NCBI GenBank assembly: GCA_964019165.1
Contig: OZ025280.1
Span: 9,108,428-9,172,427, forward strand
Length of the DNA stretch: 64,000 nucleotides
Direction of reading: 5' to 3'
Source of the DNA: Mastigias papua
Lineage: Eukaryota > Cnidaria > Scyphozoa > Rhizostomeae > Mastigiidae
Shown here piece by piece: positions 1 to 13,225 of the stretch (its first letter is position 1; each line of letters opens with the position of its first letter). Below the pieces are notes generated by a model, which was not told where the DNA came from, did no database searches, and saw nothing but the letters and a program-made list of their open reading frames with translations. Both the position numbers and the translations under genes were made by a program.

Positions 1-370
1 AACAGTATATGCACATGTATGTTGTTATAGCTTGCAATGGGCCTAAACTGCATAAGTGAGCAAACACTGACAATACAGCAACCAATACAGATCTAATGGT
101 GATACGATATTATAAATACTCCATTGACAGCAAAGATGTGGTTAGAATTATGGTTTTGAACTATGCAACACGTTATTATAGTCAAATGTAGCACTTACAT
201 AGTATAGTCAGGTTTGGTACATGTAAAGCACTTTAAAGCTGTAGTTAGTGTTAAAACAAAGGCTAACGCTCATTTGACTACGAAACATTGTCTAAACTAC
301 TGGTATCAGTGTAACTGTAGACGTTAAAGTCGTTTAGTGCCTTAGATTGACACACTTCCACTCAATGTCA

Positions 371-400
371 AACATACAACAGTATATGCACATGTATGTT
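371..400. other. Dyad at the monomer boundary (representative copy)
   Basis: AACATAC (371-377) and GTATGTT (394-400) are perfect 7-bp inverted repeats around a 16-base loop. The dyad spans the end of one unit (positions 370-376) and the start of the next (17-23), and is kept in most of the 170 units. Occasional substitutions in either arm exist, for example at 43,738 and 46,736, where the preceding unit ends ACACAC. It could be a protein-binding dyad or a weak cruciform. No known binding site is recognised. Confidence 0.6.
382..399. other. 18-bp alternating purine-pyrimidine tract (representative copy)
   Basis: GTATATGCACATGTATGT alternates purine and pyrimidine for 18 bases inside the loop and right arm of the dyad, and recurs every unit. 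Alternating tracts can adopt unusual helical forms under torsion, but this one is A/T-rich, so Z-form potential is modest. Transition variants (for example TATACACATG at 27,454 or CACATATATG at 16,547) keep the alternation. Rare transversion variants break it at 23,315, 30,088, 30,465, 41,129 and 51,238. Confidence 0.6.
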
Positions 401-3169
401 GTTATAGCTTGCAATGGGCCTAAACTGCATAAGTGAGCAAACACTGACAATACAGCAACCAATACAGATCTAATGGTGATACGATATTATAAATACTCCA
501 TTGACAGCAAAGATGTGTTTAAATTATGGTTTTGACCTATGCAACACGTTATTATAGTGAAATGTAGCACTTACAAAGTATAGTCAGTTTTGGTACATGT
601 AAAGCACTTTAGAGCTGTATTTAGTGTAAAAACAAAGACTAACGCTCATTTGACTACGAAACATTGTCTAAACTACTGGTATCAGTGTAACTGTAGATGT
701 TAAAGTCGATTAGTGCCTTAGATTGACACACTTCCACTCAATGTCAAACATACAACAGTATATGCACATGTATGTTGTTATAGCTTGCAATGGGCCTAAA
801 CTGCATAAGTGAGCAAACACTGACAATACAGCAACCAATACAGATCTAAAGGTGATACGATATTATAAATACTCCATTGACAGCAAAGATGTGTTTAGAT
901 TATGGTTTTGACCTATGCAACACGTTATTATAGTCAAATGTAGCACTTACAAAGTATAGTCAGTTTTGGTACATGTAAAGCACTGTAGAGCTGTATTTAG
1001 TGTAAAAACAAAGACTAACGCTCATTTGACTACGAAACATTGTCTAAACTACTGGTATCAGTGTAACTGTAGATGTTAAAGTCGATTAGTGCCTTAGATT
1101 GACACACTTCCACTCAATGTCAAACATACAACAGTATATGCACATGTATGTTGTTATAGCTTGCAATGGGCCTAAACTGCATAAGTGAGCAAACACTGAC
1201 AATACAGCAACCAATACAGATCTAATGGTGATACGATATTATAAATACTCCATTGGCAGTAAAGATTTGTTTAGATTATGGTTTTGAACTATGCAACACG
1301 TTATTATAGTCAAATGTAGCACTTACATAGTATAGTCAGTTTTGGTACATGTAAAGCACTTTAAAGCTGTAGTTAGTGTAAAAACAAAGACTAACGCTCA
1401 TTTGACTACGAAACATTGTCTAAACTACTGGTATCAGTGTAACTGTAGATGTTAAAGTCGATTAGTGCCTTAGATTGACACACTTCCACTCAATGTCAAA
1501 CATACAACAGTATATGCACATGTATGTTGTTATAGCTTGCAATGGGCCTAAACTGCATAAGTGAGCAAACACTGACAATACAGCAACCAGTACAGATCTA
1601 ATGGTGATACGATATTATAAATACCCCATTGAGAGCAATGATGTGTTTAGATCATTGTTTTGAACTATGCAACACGCTATTATAGTCAAATGTAGCACTT
1701 ACATAGTATAGTCAGTTTTGGTACATGTAAAGCACTTTAAAGCTGTAGTTAGTGTAAAAACAAAGACTAACGCTCATTTGACTACGAAACATTGTCTAAA
1801 CTACTGGTATCAATGTAACTATAGATGTTAAAGTCGTTTAGTGCCTTAGATTGACACACTTCCACTCAATGTCAAACATACAACAGTATATGCACATGTA
1901 TGTTGTTATAGCTTGCAATGGGCCTAAACTGCATAAGTGAGCAAACACTGACAATACAGCAACCAATACAGATCTAATGGTGATACGATATTATAAATAC
2001 TCCATTGACAGCAAAGATGTGTTTAAATTATGGTTTTGACCTATGCAACACGTTATTATAGTCAAATGTAGCACTTACAAAGTATAGTCAGTTTTGGTAC
2101 ATGTAAAGCACTTTAGAGCTGTATTTAGTGTAAAAACAAAGACTAACGCTCATTTGACTACGAAACATTGTCTAAACTACTGGTATCAGTGTAACTGTAG
2201 ATGTTAAAGTCGATTAGTGCCTTAGATTGACACACTTCCACTCAATGTCAAACATACAACAGTATATGCACATGTATGTTGTTATAGCTTGCAATGGGCC
2301 TAAACTGCATAAGTGAGCAAACACTGACAATACAGCAACCAATACAGATCTAATGGTGATACGATATTATAAATACTCCATTGACAGCAAAGATGTGTTT
2401 AGATTATGGTTTTGACCTATGCAACACGTTATTATAGTCAAATGTAGCACTTACAAAGTATAGTCAGTTTTGGTACATGTAAAGCACTTTAGAGCTGTAT
2501 TTAGTGTAAAAACAAAGACTAACGCTCATTTGACTACGAAACATTGTCTAAACTACTGGTATCAGTGTAACTGTAGATGTTAAAGTCGATTAGTGCCTTA
2601 GATTGACACACTTCTACTCAATGTCAAACATACAACAGTATATGCACATGTATGTTGTTATAGCTTGCAATGGGCCTAAACTGCATAAGTGAGCAAACAC
2701 TGACAATACAGCAACCAATACAGATCTAATGGTGATACGATATTATAAATACTCCATTGGCAGTAAAGATTTGTTTAGATTATGGTTTTGAACTATGCAA
2801 CACGTTATTATAGTCAAATGTAGCACTTACATAGTATAGTCAGTTTTGGTACATGTAAAGCACTTTAAAGCTGTAGTTAGTGTAAAAACAAAGACTAACG
2901 CTCATTTGACTACGAAACATTGTCTAAACTACTGGCATCTATGTAACTATAGATGTTAAAGTCGTTTAGTGCCTTAGATTGACACACTTCCACTCAATGT
3001 CAAACATACAACAGTATATGCACATGTATGTTGTTATTGCTTGCAATGGGCCTAAACTGCATAAGTGAGCAAACACTGACAATACAGCAACCAATACAGA
3101 TCTAATGGTGATACGATTTTATAAATACTCCATTGACAGCAAAGATGTGTTTAGATTATGGTTTTGACC

Positions 3170-5801
3170 TATGCAACACGTTATTATAGTCAAATGTAGC
3201 ACTTACATAGTATAGTCAGTTTTGGTACATGTAAAGCAATTTAGAGCTGTATTTAGTGTAAAAACAAAGACTAACGCTCATTTGACTACGAAACATTGTC
3301 TAAACTACTGGTATCAGTGTAACTGTAGATGTTAAAGTCGATTAGTGCCTTAGATTGACAAACTTCCACTCAATGTCAAACATACAACAGTATATGCACA
3401 TGTATGTTGTTATAGCTTGCAATGGGCCTAAACTGCATAAGTGAGCAAACACTGACAATACAGCAACCAATACAGATCTAATGGTGATACGATATTATAA
3501 ATACCCCATTGAGAGCAATGATGTGTTTAGATTATTGTTTTGAACTATGCAACACGTTATTATAGTCAAATGTAGCACTTACATAGTATAGTCAGTTTTG
3601 GTACATGTAAAGCACTTTAAAGCTGTAGTTAGTGTAAAAACAAAGACTAACGCTCATTTGACTACGAAACATTGTCTAAACTACTGGTATCAATGTAACT
3701 ATAGATGTTAAAGTCGTTTAGTGCCTTAGATTGACACACTTCCACTCAATGTCAAACATACAACAGTATATGCACATGTATGTTGTTATAGCTTGCAATG
3801 GGCCTAAACTGCATAAGTGAGCAAACACTGACAATACAGCAACCAATACAGATCTAATGGTGATACGATTTTATAAATACTCCATTGACAGCAAAGATGT
3901 GTTTAGATTATGGTTTTGACCTATGCAACACGTTATTATAGTCAAATGTAGCACTTACATAGTATAGTCAGTTTTGGTACATGTAAAGCAATTTAGAGCT
4001 GTATTTAGTGTAAAAACAAAGACTAACGCTCATTTGACTACGAAACATTGTCTAAACTACTGGTATCAGTGTAACTGTAGATGTTAAAGTCGATTAGTGC
4101 CTTAGATTGACACACTTCCACTCAATGTCAAACATACAACAGTATATGCACATGTATGTTGTTATAGCTTGCAATGGGCCTAAACTGCATAAGTGAGCAA
4201 ACACTGACAATACAGCAACCAATACAGATCTAATGGTGATACGATATTATAAATACCCCATTGAGAGCAATGATGTGTTTAGATTATTGTTTTGAACTAT
4301 GCAACACGTTATTATAGTCAAATGTAGCACTTACATAGTATAGTCAGTTTTGGTACATGTAAAGCACTTTAAAGCTGTAGTTAGTGTAAAAACAAAGACT
4401 AACGCTCATTTGACTACGAAACATTGTCTAAACTACTGGTATCAATGTAACTATAGATGTTAAAGTCGTTTAGTGCCTTAGATTGACACACTTCCACTCA
4501 ATGTCAAACATACAACAGTATATGCACATGTATGTTGTTATAGCTTGCAATGGGCCTAAACTGCATAAGTGAGCAAACACTGACAATACAGCAACCAATA
4601 CAGATCTAATGGTGATACGATATTATAAATACCCCATTGAGAGCAATGATGTGTTTAGATTATTGTTTTGAACTATGCAACACGTTATTATAGTCAAATG
4701 TAGCACTTACATAGTATAGTCAGTTTTGGTACATGTAAAGCACTTTAAAGCTGTAGTTAGTGTAAAAACAAAGACTAACGCTCATTTGACTACGAAACAT
4801 TGTCTAAACTACTGGTATCAATGTAACTATAGATGTTAAAGTCGTTTAGTGCCTTAGATTGACACACTTCCACTCAATGTCAAACATACAACAGTATATG
4901 CACATGTATGTTGTTATAGCTTGCAATGGGCCTAAACTGCATAAATGAGCAATCACTGACAATACAGCAACCAATACAGATCTAATGGTGATACGATATT
5001 ATATATACTCCACTGACAGCAAAGATGTGTTTAGATTATGGTGTTGAACTATGCAACACGTTATTATAGTCAAATGTAGCACTTACATAGTATAGTCAGT
5101 TTTGGTACGTGTAAAGCACTTTAAAGCTGTAGTTAGTGTAAAAACAAAAACCAGCGCTCATTTGACTACGATACATTGTCTAAACTACTGGTATCAATGT
5201 AACTGTAGATGTTAAAGTCGTTTAGTGCCTTAGATTGACACACTTCCACTCAATGTCAAACATACAACAGTATATGCACATGTATGTTGTGATAGCTTGC
5301 AATGGGCCTAAACTGCATAAGTGAGCAAACACTGACAATACAGCAACCAATACAGATCTAATGGTGATACGATATTATAAATACTCCATTGACAGCAAAG
5401 ATGTGCTTAGAGTATGGTTTTGAACTAAGCAGCACGTTATTATAGTCAAATGTAGCACTTACATAGCATAGTCAGTTATGGTACATGTAAAGCACTTTAG
5501 AGCTGTATTTAGTGTAAAAACAAAGACTAACGCTCATTTGACTACGAAACATTGTCTAAACTACTGGTATCAGTGTAACTGTAGATGTTAAAGTCGTTTA
5601 GTGCCTTAGATTGACACACTTCCACTCAATGTCAAACATACAACAGTATATGCACATGTATGTTGTTATAGCTTGCAATGGGCCTAAACTGCATAAGTGA
5701 GCAAACACTGACAATACAGCAACCAATACAAATCTAATGGTGATACGATATTATAAATACTCCATTGGCAGTAAAGATTTGTTTAGATTATGGTTTTGAA
5801 C
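3170..5801. repeat. 7-mer HOR, copy 1 (2,632 bp)
   Basis: Bases 3170-5851 match 5802-8483 with no difference seen by eye. The left limit is set by TTGACC at 3169 against TTGAAC in the partner. Markers inside include GACAAACTTCC at about 3358, ATAAATGAGC at 4941, CCAGCGC near 5151 and CTAAGCAGC at 5425. Each has a partner exactly 2,632 bp downstream. Seven units with no visible divergence point to a very recent unequal exchange or an assembly duplication. Confidence 0.9.
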
Positions 5802-8433
5802 TATGCAACACGTTATTATAGTCAAATGTAGCACTTACATAGTATAGTCAGTTTTGGTACATGTAAAGCAATTTAGAGCTGTATTTAGTGTAAAAACAAA
5901 GACTAACGCTCATTTGACTACGAAACATTGTCTAAACTACTGGTATCAGTGTAACTGTAGATGTTAAAGTCGATTAGTGCCTTAGATTGACAAACTTCCA
6001 CTCAATGTCAAACATACAACAGTATATGCACATGTATGTTGTTATAGCTTGCAATGGGCCTAAACTGCATAAGTGAGCAAACACTGACAATACAGCAACC
6101 AATACAGATCTAATGGTGATACGATATTATAAATACCCCATTGAGAGCAATGATGTGTTTAGATTATTGTTTTGAACTATGCAACACGTTATTATAGTCA
6201 AATGTAGCACTTACATAGTATAGTCAGTTTTGGTACATGTAAAGCACTTTAAAGCTGTAGTTAGTGTAAAAACAAAGACTAACGCTCATTTGACTACGAA
6301 ACATTGTCTAAACTACTGGTATCAATGTAACTATAGATGTTAAAGTCGTTTAGTGCCTTAGATTGACACACTTCCACTCAATGTCAAACATACAACAGTA
6401 TATGCACATGTATGTTGTTATAGCTTGCAATGGGCCTAAACTGCATAAGTGAGCAAACACTGACAATACAGCAACCAATACAGATCTAATGGTGATACGA
6501 TTTTATAAATACTCCATTGACAGCAAAGATGTGTTTAGATTATGGTTTTGACCTATGCAACACGTTATTATAGTCAAATGTAGCACTTACATAGTATAGT
6601 CAGTTTTGGTACATGTAAAGCAATTTAGAGCTGTATTTAGTGTAAAAACAAAGACTAACGCTCATTTGACTACGAAACATTGTCTAAACTACTGGTATCA
6701 GTGTAACTGTAGATGTTAAAGTCGATTAGTGCCTTAGATTGACACACTTCCACTCAATGTCAAACATACAACAGTATATGCACATGTATGTTGTTATAGC
6801 TTGCAATGGGCCTAAACTGCATAAGTGAGCAAACACTGACAATACAGCAACCAATACAGATCTAATGGTGATACGATATTATAAATACCCCATTGAGAGC
6901 AATGATGTGTTTAGATTATTGTTTTGAACTATGCAACACGTTATTATAGTCAAATGTAGCACTTACATAGTATAGTCAGTTTTGGTACATGTAAAGCACT
7001 TTAAAGCTGTAGTTAGTGTAAAAACAAAGACTAACGCTCATTTGACTACGAAACATTGTCTAAACTACTGGTATCAATGTAACTATAGATGTTAAAGTCG
7101 TTTAGTGCCTTAGATTGACACACTTCCACTCAATGTCAAACATACAACAGTATATGCACATGTATGTTGTTATAGCTTGCAATGGGCCTAAACTGCATAA
7201 GTGAGCAAACACTGACAATACAGCAACCAATACAGATCTAATGGTGATACGATATTATAAATACCCCATTGAGAGCAATGATGTGTTTAGATTATTGTTT
7301 TGAACTATGCAACACGTTATTATAGTCAAATGTAGCACTTACATAGTATAGTCAGTTTTGGTACATGTAAAGCACTTTAAAGCTGTAGTTAGTGTAAAAA
7401 CAAAGACTAACGCTCATTTGACTACGAAACATTGTCTAAACTACTGGTATCAATGTAACTATAGATGTTAAAGTCGTTTAGTGCCTTAGATTGACACACT
7501 TCCACTCAATGTCAAACATACAACAGTATATGCACATGTATGTTGTTATAGCTTGCAATGGGCCTAAACTGCATAAATGAGCAATCACTGACAATACAGC
7601 AACCAATACAGATCTAATGGTGATACGATATTATATATACTCCACTGACAGCAAAGATGTGTTTAGATTATGGTGTTGAACTATGCAACACGTTATTATA
7701 GTCAAATGTAGCACTTACATAGTATAGTCAGTTTTGGTACGTGTAAAGCACTTTAAAGCTGTAGTTAGTGTAAAAACAAAAACCAGCGCTCATTTGACTA
7801 CGATACATTGTCTAAACTACTGGTATCAATGTAACTGTAGATGTTAAAGTCGTTTAGTGCCTTAGATTGACACACTTCCACTCAATGTCAAACATACAAC
7901 AGTATATGCACATGTATGTTGTGATAGCTTGCAATGGGCCTAAACTGCATAAGTGAGCAAACACTGACAATACAGCAACCAATACAGATCTAATGGTGAT
8001 ACGATATTATAAATACTCCATTGACAGCAAAGATGTGCTTAGAGTATGGTTTTGAACTAAGCAGCACGTTATTATAGTCAAATGTAGCACTTACATAGCA
8101 TAGTCAGTTATGGTACATGTAAAGCACTTTAGAGCTGTATTTAGTGTAAAAACAAAGACTAACGCTCATTTGACTACGAAACATTGTCTAAACTACTGGT
8201 ATCAGTGTAACTGTAGATGTTAAAGTCGTTTAGTGCCTTAGATTGACACACTTCCACTCAATGTCAAACATACAACAGTATATGCACATGTATGTTGTTA
8301 TAGCTTGCAATGGGCCTAAACTGCATAAGTGAGCAAACACTGACAATACAGCAACCAATACAAATCTAATGGTGATACGATATTATAAATACTCCATTGG
8401 CAGTAAAGATTTGTTTAGATTATGGTTTTGAAC
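5802..8433. repeat. 7-mer HOR, copy 2 (2,632 bp)
   Basis: Direct tandem copy of 3170-5801. Identity continues about 50 bases beyond the unit, to 8483, and ends at the T-to-A change in CAGATTTGG at 8484. Downstream, M23 ends with markers (GTACATATAAAGC, ATTGTCACAC) that link it to M32 and M35, so the duplication ends inside a monomer. Confidence 0.9.
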
Positions 8434-8649
8434 TATGCAACACGTTATTATAGTCAAATGTAGCACTTACATAGTATAGTCAGATTTGGTACATATAAAG
8501 CACTTTAAAGCTGTAGTTAGTGTAAAAACAAAGAATAACGCTTATTTGACTACGAAACATTGTCTAAACTACTGGTATCAGTGTAACTGTAGATGTTAAA
8601 GTCGTTTAGTGCCTTAGATTGTCACACTTCCGCTCAATGTCAAACATAC

Positions 8650-11600
8650 AACAGTATATGCACATGTATGTTGTTATAGCTTGCAATGGGCCTAAACTGC
8701 ATAAGTGAGCAAACACTGACAATACAGCAACCAATACAGATCTAATGGTGATACGATATTATAAATACTCCATTGACAGCAAAGATGTGTTTAGATTATG
8801 GTTTTGAACTATGCAACACGTTATTATAGTCAAATGTAGCACTTACATAGTATAGTCAGTTTTGGTACATGTAAAGCACTTTAAAGCTGTAGTTAGTGTT
8901 AAAACAAAGACTAACGCTCATTTGACTACGAAACATTGTCTAAACTACTGGTATCAGTGTAACTGTAGATGGTAAAGTCGATTAGTGCCTTAGATTGACA
9001 CACTTCCACTCAATGTCAAACATACAACAGTATATGCACATGTATGTTGTTATAGCTTGCAATGGGCCTAAACTGCATAAGTGAGCAATCACTGACAATA
9101 CAGCAACCAATACAGATCTAATGGTGATACGATATTATATATACTCCACTGACAGCAACGATGTGTTTAGATTATGGTTTTGAACTATGCAACACGTTAT
9201 TATAGTCAAATGTAGCACTTACATAGTATAGTCAGTTTTGGTACATGTAAAGCACTTTAAAGCTGTAGTTAGTGTAAAAACAAAAACTAACGCTCATTTG
9301 ACTACGAAACATTGTCTAAACTACTGGTATCAATGTAACTGTAGATGTTAAAGTCGTTTAGTGCCTTAGATTGACACACTTCCACTCAATGTCAAACATA
9401 CAACAGTATATGCACATGTATGTTGTTATAGCTTGCAATGGGCCTAAACTGCATAAGTGAGCAAACACTGACAATACAGCAACCAATACAGATCTAATGG
9501 TGATACGATATTATAAATACTCCATTGACAGCAAAGATGTGTTTAGATTATGGTTTTGAACTATGCAACACGTTATTATAGTCAAATGTAGCACTTACAT
9601 AGTATAGTCAGTTTTGGTACATGTAAAGCACTTTAAAGCTGTAGTTAGTGTTAAAACAAAGACTAACGCTCATCTGACTACGAAACATTGTCTAAACTAC
9701 TGGTATCAGTGTAACTGTAGATGTTAAAGTCGATTGGTGCCTTAGATTGACACACTTCCACTCAATGTCAAACATACAACAGTATATGCACATGTATGTT
9801 GTTATAGCTTGCAATGGGCCTAAACTGCATAAGTGAGCAAACACTGACAATACAGCAACCAATACAGATCTAATGGTGATACGATATTATAAATACTCCA
9901 TTGACAGCAACGATGTGCTTAGAGTATGGTTTTGAACTAAGCAGCACGTTATTATAGTCAAATGTAGCACTTACATAGCATAGTCAGTTATGGTACATGT
10001 AAAGCACTTTAAAGCTGTAGTTAGTGTAAAAACAAAGACTAACGCTTATTTGACTACGAAACATTGTCTAAACTACTGGTATCAGTGTAACTGTAGATGT
10101 TAAAGTCGTTTAGTGCCTTAGATTGTCACACTTCCACTCAATGTCAAACATACAACAGTATATGCACATGTATGTTGTTATAGCTTGCAATGGGCCTAAA
10201 CTGCATAAGTGAGCAAACACTGACAATACAGCAACCAATACAGATCTAATGGTGATACGATATTATAAATACTCCATTGACAGCAAAGATGTGTTTAGAT
10301 TATGGTTTTGAACTATGCAACACGTTATTATAGTCAAATGTAGCACTTACATAGTATAGTCAGTTTTGGTACATGTAAAGCACTTTAAAGCTGTAGTTAG
10401 TGTAAAAACAAAGACTAACGCTTATTTGACTACGAAACATTGTCTAAACTACTGGTATCAGTGTAACTGTAGATGTTAAAGTCGTTTAGTGCCTTAGATT
10501 GTCACACTTCCACTCAATGTCAAACATACAACAGTATATGCACATGTATGTTGTTATAGCTTGCAATGGGCCTAAACTGCATAAGTGAGCAAACACTGAC
10601 AATACAGCAACCAATACAGATCTAATGGTGATACGATATTATAAATACTCCATTGACAGCAAAGATGTGTTTAGATTATGGTTTTGAACTATGCAACACG
10701 TTATTATAGTCAAATGTAGCACTTACATAGTATAGTCAGTTTTGGTACATGTAAAGCACTTTAAAGCTGTAGTTAGTGTTAAAACAAAGACTAACGCTCA
10801 TTTGACTACGAAACATTGTCTAAACTACTGGTATGAGTGTAACTGTAGATGTTAAAGTCGATTAGTGCCTTAGATTGACACACTTCCACTCAATGTCAAA
10901 CATACAACAGTATATGCACATGTATGTTGTTATAGCTTGCAATGGGCCTAAACTGCATAAGTGAGCAATCACTGACAATACAGCAACCAATACAGATCTA
11001 ATGGTGATACGATATTATAAATACTCCATTGACAGCAAAGATGTGTTTAGATTATGGTTTTGAACTATGCAACACGTTATTATAGTCAAATGTAGCACTT
11101 ACATAGTATAGTCAGTTTTGGTACATGTAAAGCACTTTAAAGCTGTAGTTAGTGTTAAAACAAAGACTAACGCTCATCTGACTACGAAACATTGTCTAAA
11201 CTACTGGTATCAGTGTAACTGTAGATGTTAAAGTCGATTAGTGCCTTAGATTGACACACTTCCACTCAATGTCAAACATACAACAGTATATGCACATGTA
11301 TGTTGTTATAGCTTGCAATGGGCCTAAACTGCATAAGTGAGCAAACACTGACAATACAGCAACCAATACAGATCTAATGGTGATACGATATTATAAATAC
11401 TCCATTGACAGCAAAGATGTGCTTAGAGTATGGTTTTGAACTAAGCAGCACGTTATTATAGTCAAATGTAGCACTTACATAGCATAGTCAGTTATGGTAC
11501 ATGTAAAGCACTTTAGAGCTGTATTTAGTGTAAAAACAAAGACTAACGCTCATTTGACTACGAAACATTGTCTAAACTACTGGTATCAGTGTAACTGTAG

Positions 11601-13161
11601 ATGTTAAAGTCGTTTAGTGCCTTAGATTGACACACTTCCACTCAATGTCAAACATACAACAGTATATGCACATGTATGTTGTTATAGCTTGCAATGGGCC
11701 TAAACTGCATAAGTGAGCAAACACTGACAATACAGCAACCAATACAGATCTAATGGTGATACGATATTATAAATACTCCATTGGCAGTAAAGATTTGTTT
11801 AGATTATTGTTTTGAACTATGCAACACGTTATTATAGTCAAATGTAGCACTTACATAGTATAGTCAGATTTGGTACATATAAAGCACTTTAAAGCTGTAG
11901 TTAGTGTAAAAACAAAGACTAACGCTTATTTGACTACGAAACATTGTCTAAACTACTGGTATCAGTGTAACTGTAGATGTTAAAGTCGTTTAGTGCCTTA
12001 GATTGTCACACTTCCACTCAATGTCAAACATACAACAGTATATGCACATGTATGTTGTTATAGCTTGCAATGGGCCTAAACTGCATAAGTGAGCAAACAC
12101 TGACAATACAGCAACCAATACAGATCTAATGGTGATACGATATTATAAATACTCCATTGACAGCAAAGATGTGTTTAGATTATGGTTTTGAACTATGCAA
12201 CACGTTATTATAGTCAAATGTAGCACTTACATAGTATAGTCAGTTTTGGTACATGTAAAGCACTTTAAAGCTGTAGTTAGTGTTAAAACAAAGACTAACG
12301 CTCATCTGACTACGAAACATTGTCTAAACTACTGGTATCAGTGTAACTGTAGATGTTAAAGTCGATTAGTGCCTTAGATTGACACACTTCCACTCAATGT
12401 CAAACATACAACAGTATATGCACATGTATGTTGTTATAGCTTGCAATGGGCCTAAACTGCATAAGTGAGCAAACACTGACAATACAGCAACCAATACAGA
12501 TCTAATGGTGATACGATATTATAAATACTCCATTGACAGCAAAGATGTGCTTAGAGTATGGTTTTGAACTAAGCAGCACGTTATTATAGTCAAATGTAGC
12601 ACTTACATAGCATAGTCAGTTATGGTACATGTAAAGCACTTTAGAGCTGTATTTAGTGTAAAAACAAAGACTAACGCTCATTTGACTACGAAACATTGTC
12701 TAAACTACTGGTATCAGTGTAACTGTAGATGTTAAAGTCGTTTAGTGCCTTAGATTGACACACTTCAACTCAATGTCAAACATACAACAGTATATGCACA
12801 TGTATGTTGTTATAGCTTGCAATGGGCCTAAACTGCATAAGTGAGCAAACACTGACAATACAGCAACCAATACAGATCTAATGGTGATACGATATTATAA
12901 ATACTCCATTGGCAGTAAAGATTTGTTTAGATTATTGTTTTGAACTATGCAACACGTTATTATAGTCAAATGTAGCACTTACATAGTATAGTCAGATTTG
13001 GTACATATAAAGCACTTTAAAGCTGTAGTTAGTGTAAAAACAAAGACTAACGCTTATTTGACTACGAAACATTGTCTAAACTACTGGTATCAGTGTAACT
13101 GTAGATGTTAAAGTCGTTTAGTGCCTTAGATTGTCACACTTCCACTCAATGTCAAACATAC
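8650..13161. repeat. Monomers M24-M35, ending in a 3-monomer duplication
   Basis: Units start at 8650, 9026, 9402, 9778, 10154, 10530, 10906, 11282, 11658, 12034, 12410 and 12786, all 376 bp. Types alternate loosely: a consensus-like unit with TTAAAACAAAGAC, a GAGCAATCACTG unit (M25, M30), a CTAAGCAGC unit (M27, M31, M34) and an ATTGTCACAC unit (M27, M28, M32, M35). The trimer M30-M32 repeats as M33-M35. Confidence 0.85.
10970..12097. repeat. Trimer HOR, copy 1 (1,128 bp)
   Basis: Bases 10970-12286 match 12098-13414. The limits are the A/T difference in GAGCAAACACTG at 10969 and the TTAAGAC change at 13415. I saw one internal difference, CTTCAACTC near 12,768 against CTTCCACTC. Markers are CTAAGCAGC at 11441 and 12569, and CAGATTTGG with GTACATATAAAGC in M32 and M35. 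Confidence 0.85.
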
Positions 13162-13225
13162 AACAGTATATGCACATGTATGTTGTTATAGCTTGCAATG
13201 GGCCTAAACTGCATAAGTGAGCAAA
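12098..13225. repeat. Trimer HOR, copy 2 (1,128 bp)
   Basis: Tandem partner of 10970-12097, with identity running on to 13414. Together with the 7-mer to its left and the 8-mer to its right, it shows that HOR length changes every few kilobases in this array. Confidence 0.85.

Larger units (their letters stand above)
1..3009. repeat. Monomers M1-M8, 4-monomer register
   Basis: Units start at 1, 378, 754, 1130, 1506, 1882, 2258 and 2634. M2, M3 and M4 match M6, M7 and M8 at a 1,504-bp offset. M2/M6 carry GTTTAAATTATGG with TTGACC. M3/M7 carry TTGACC with ACAAAGTATAG. M4/M8 carry TTGGCAGTAAAGATTT. M8 departs from M4 at its 3' end (GGCATCTATG, then GTCGTTTAG). M1 is 377 bp through the extra base of GGTTAGAATTATGG. 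M5 is the first CCCCATTGAGAGC type. Confidence 0.85.
3010..8649. repeat. Monomers M9-M23, containing a 7-monomer tandem duplication
   Basis: Units start at 3010, 3386, 3762, 4138, 4514, 4890, 5266, 5642, 6018, 6394, 6770, 7146, 7522, 7898 and 8274, all 376 bp. M9's second half through M16's first half recurs as M16's second half through M23's first half. M16 is itself a hybrid: its first part is the TTGGCAG type of M4/M8 and its second part the GCAATTTAGAGC type of M9. M12 and M13 are near-identical neighbours of the GAGAGC type. Confidence 0.9.

Noticed and set aside
268..285. Possible CENP-B box on the minus strand (TTTCGTAGTCAAATGAG)
   Set aside because: It shares the TTCG start but lacks the required CGGG end and the central A spacing of the CENP-B core, so it is not a match.
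378..753. The monomer as an ancient dimer of two 188-bp halves
   Set aside because: Reading the two halves against each other gave only short matches such as ACATGT and TATAGTCA, no more than expected for AT-rich DNA.
12768..12772. Single-base private changes in many units (for example CTTCAACTC here)
   Set aside because: They are ordinary satellite point variation. They are useful as markers but not separate features, and cannot be told from sequencing error without reads.
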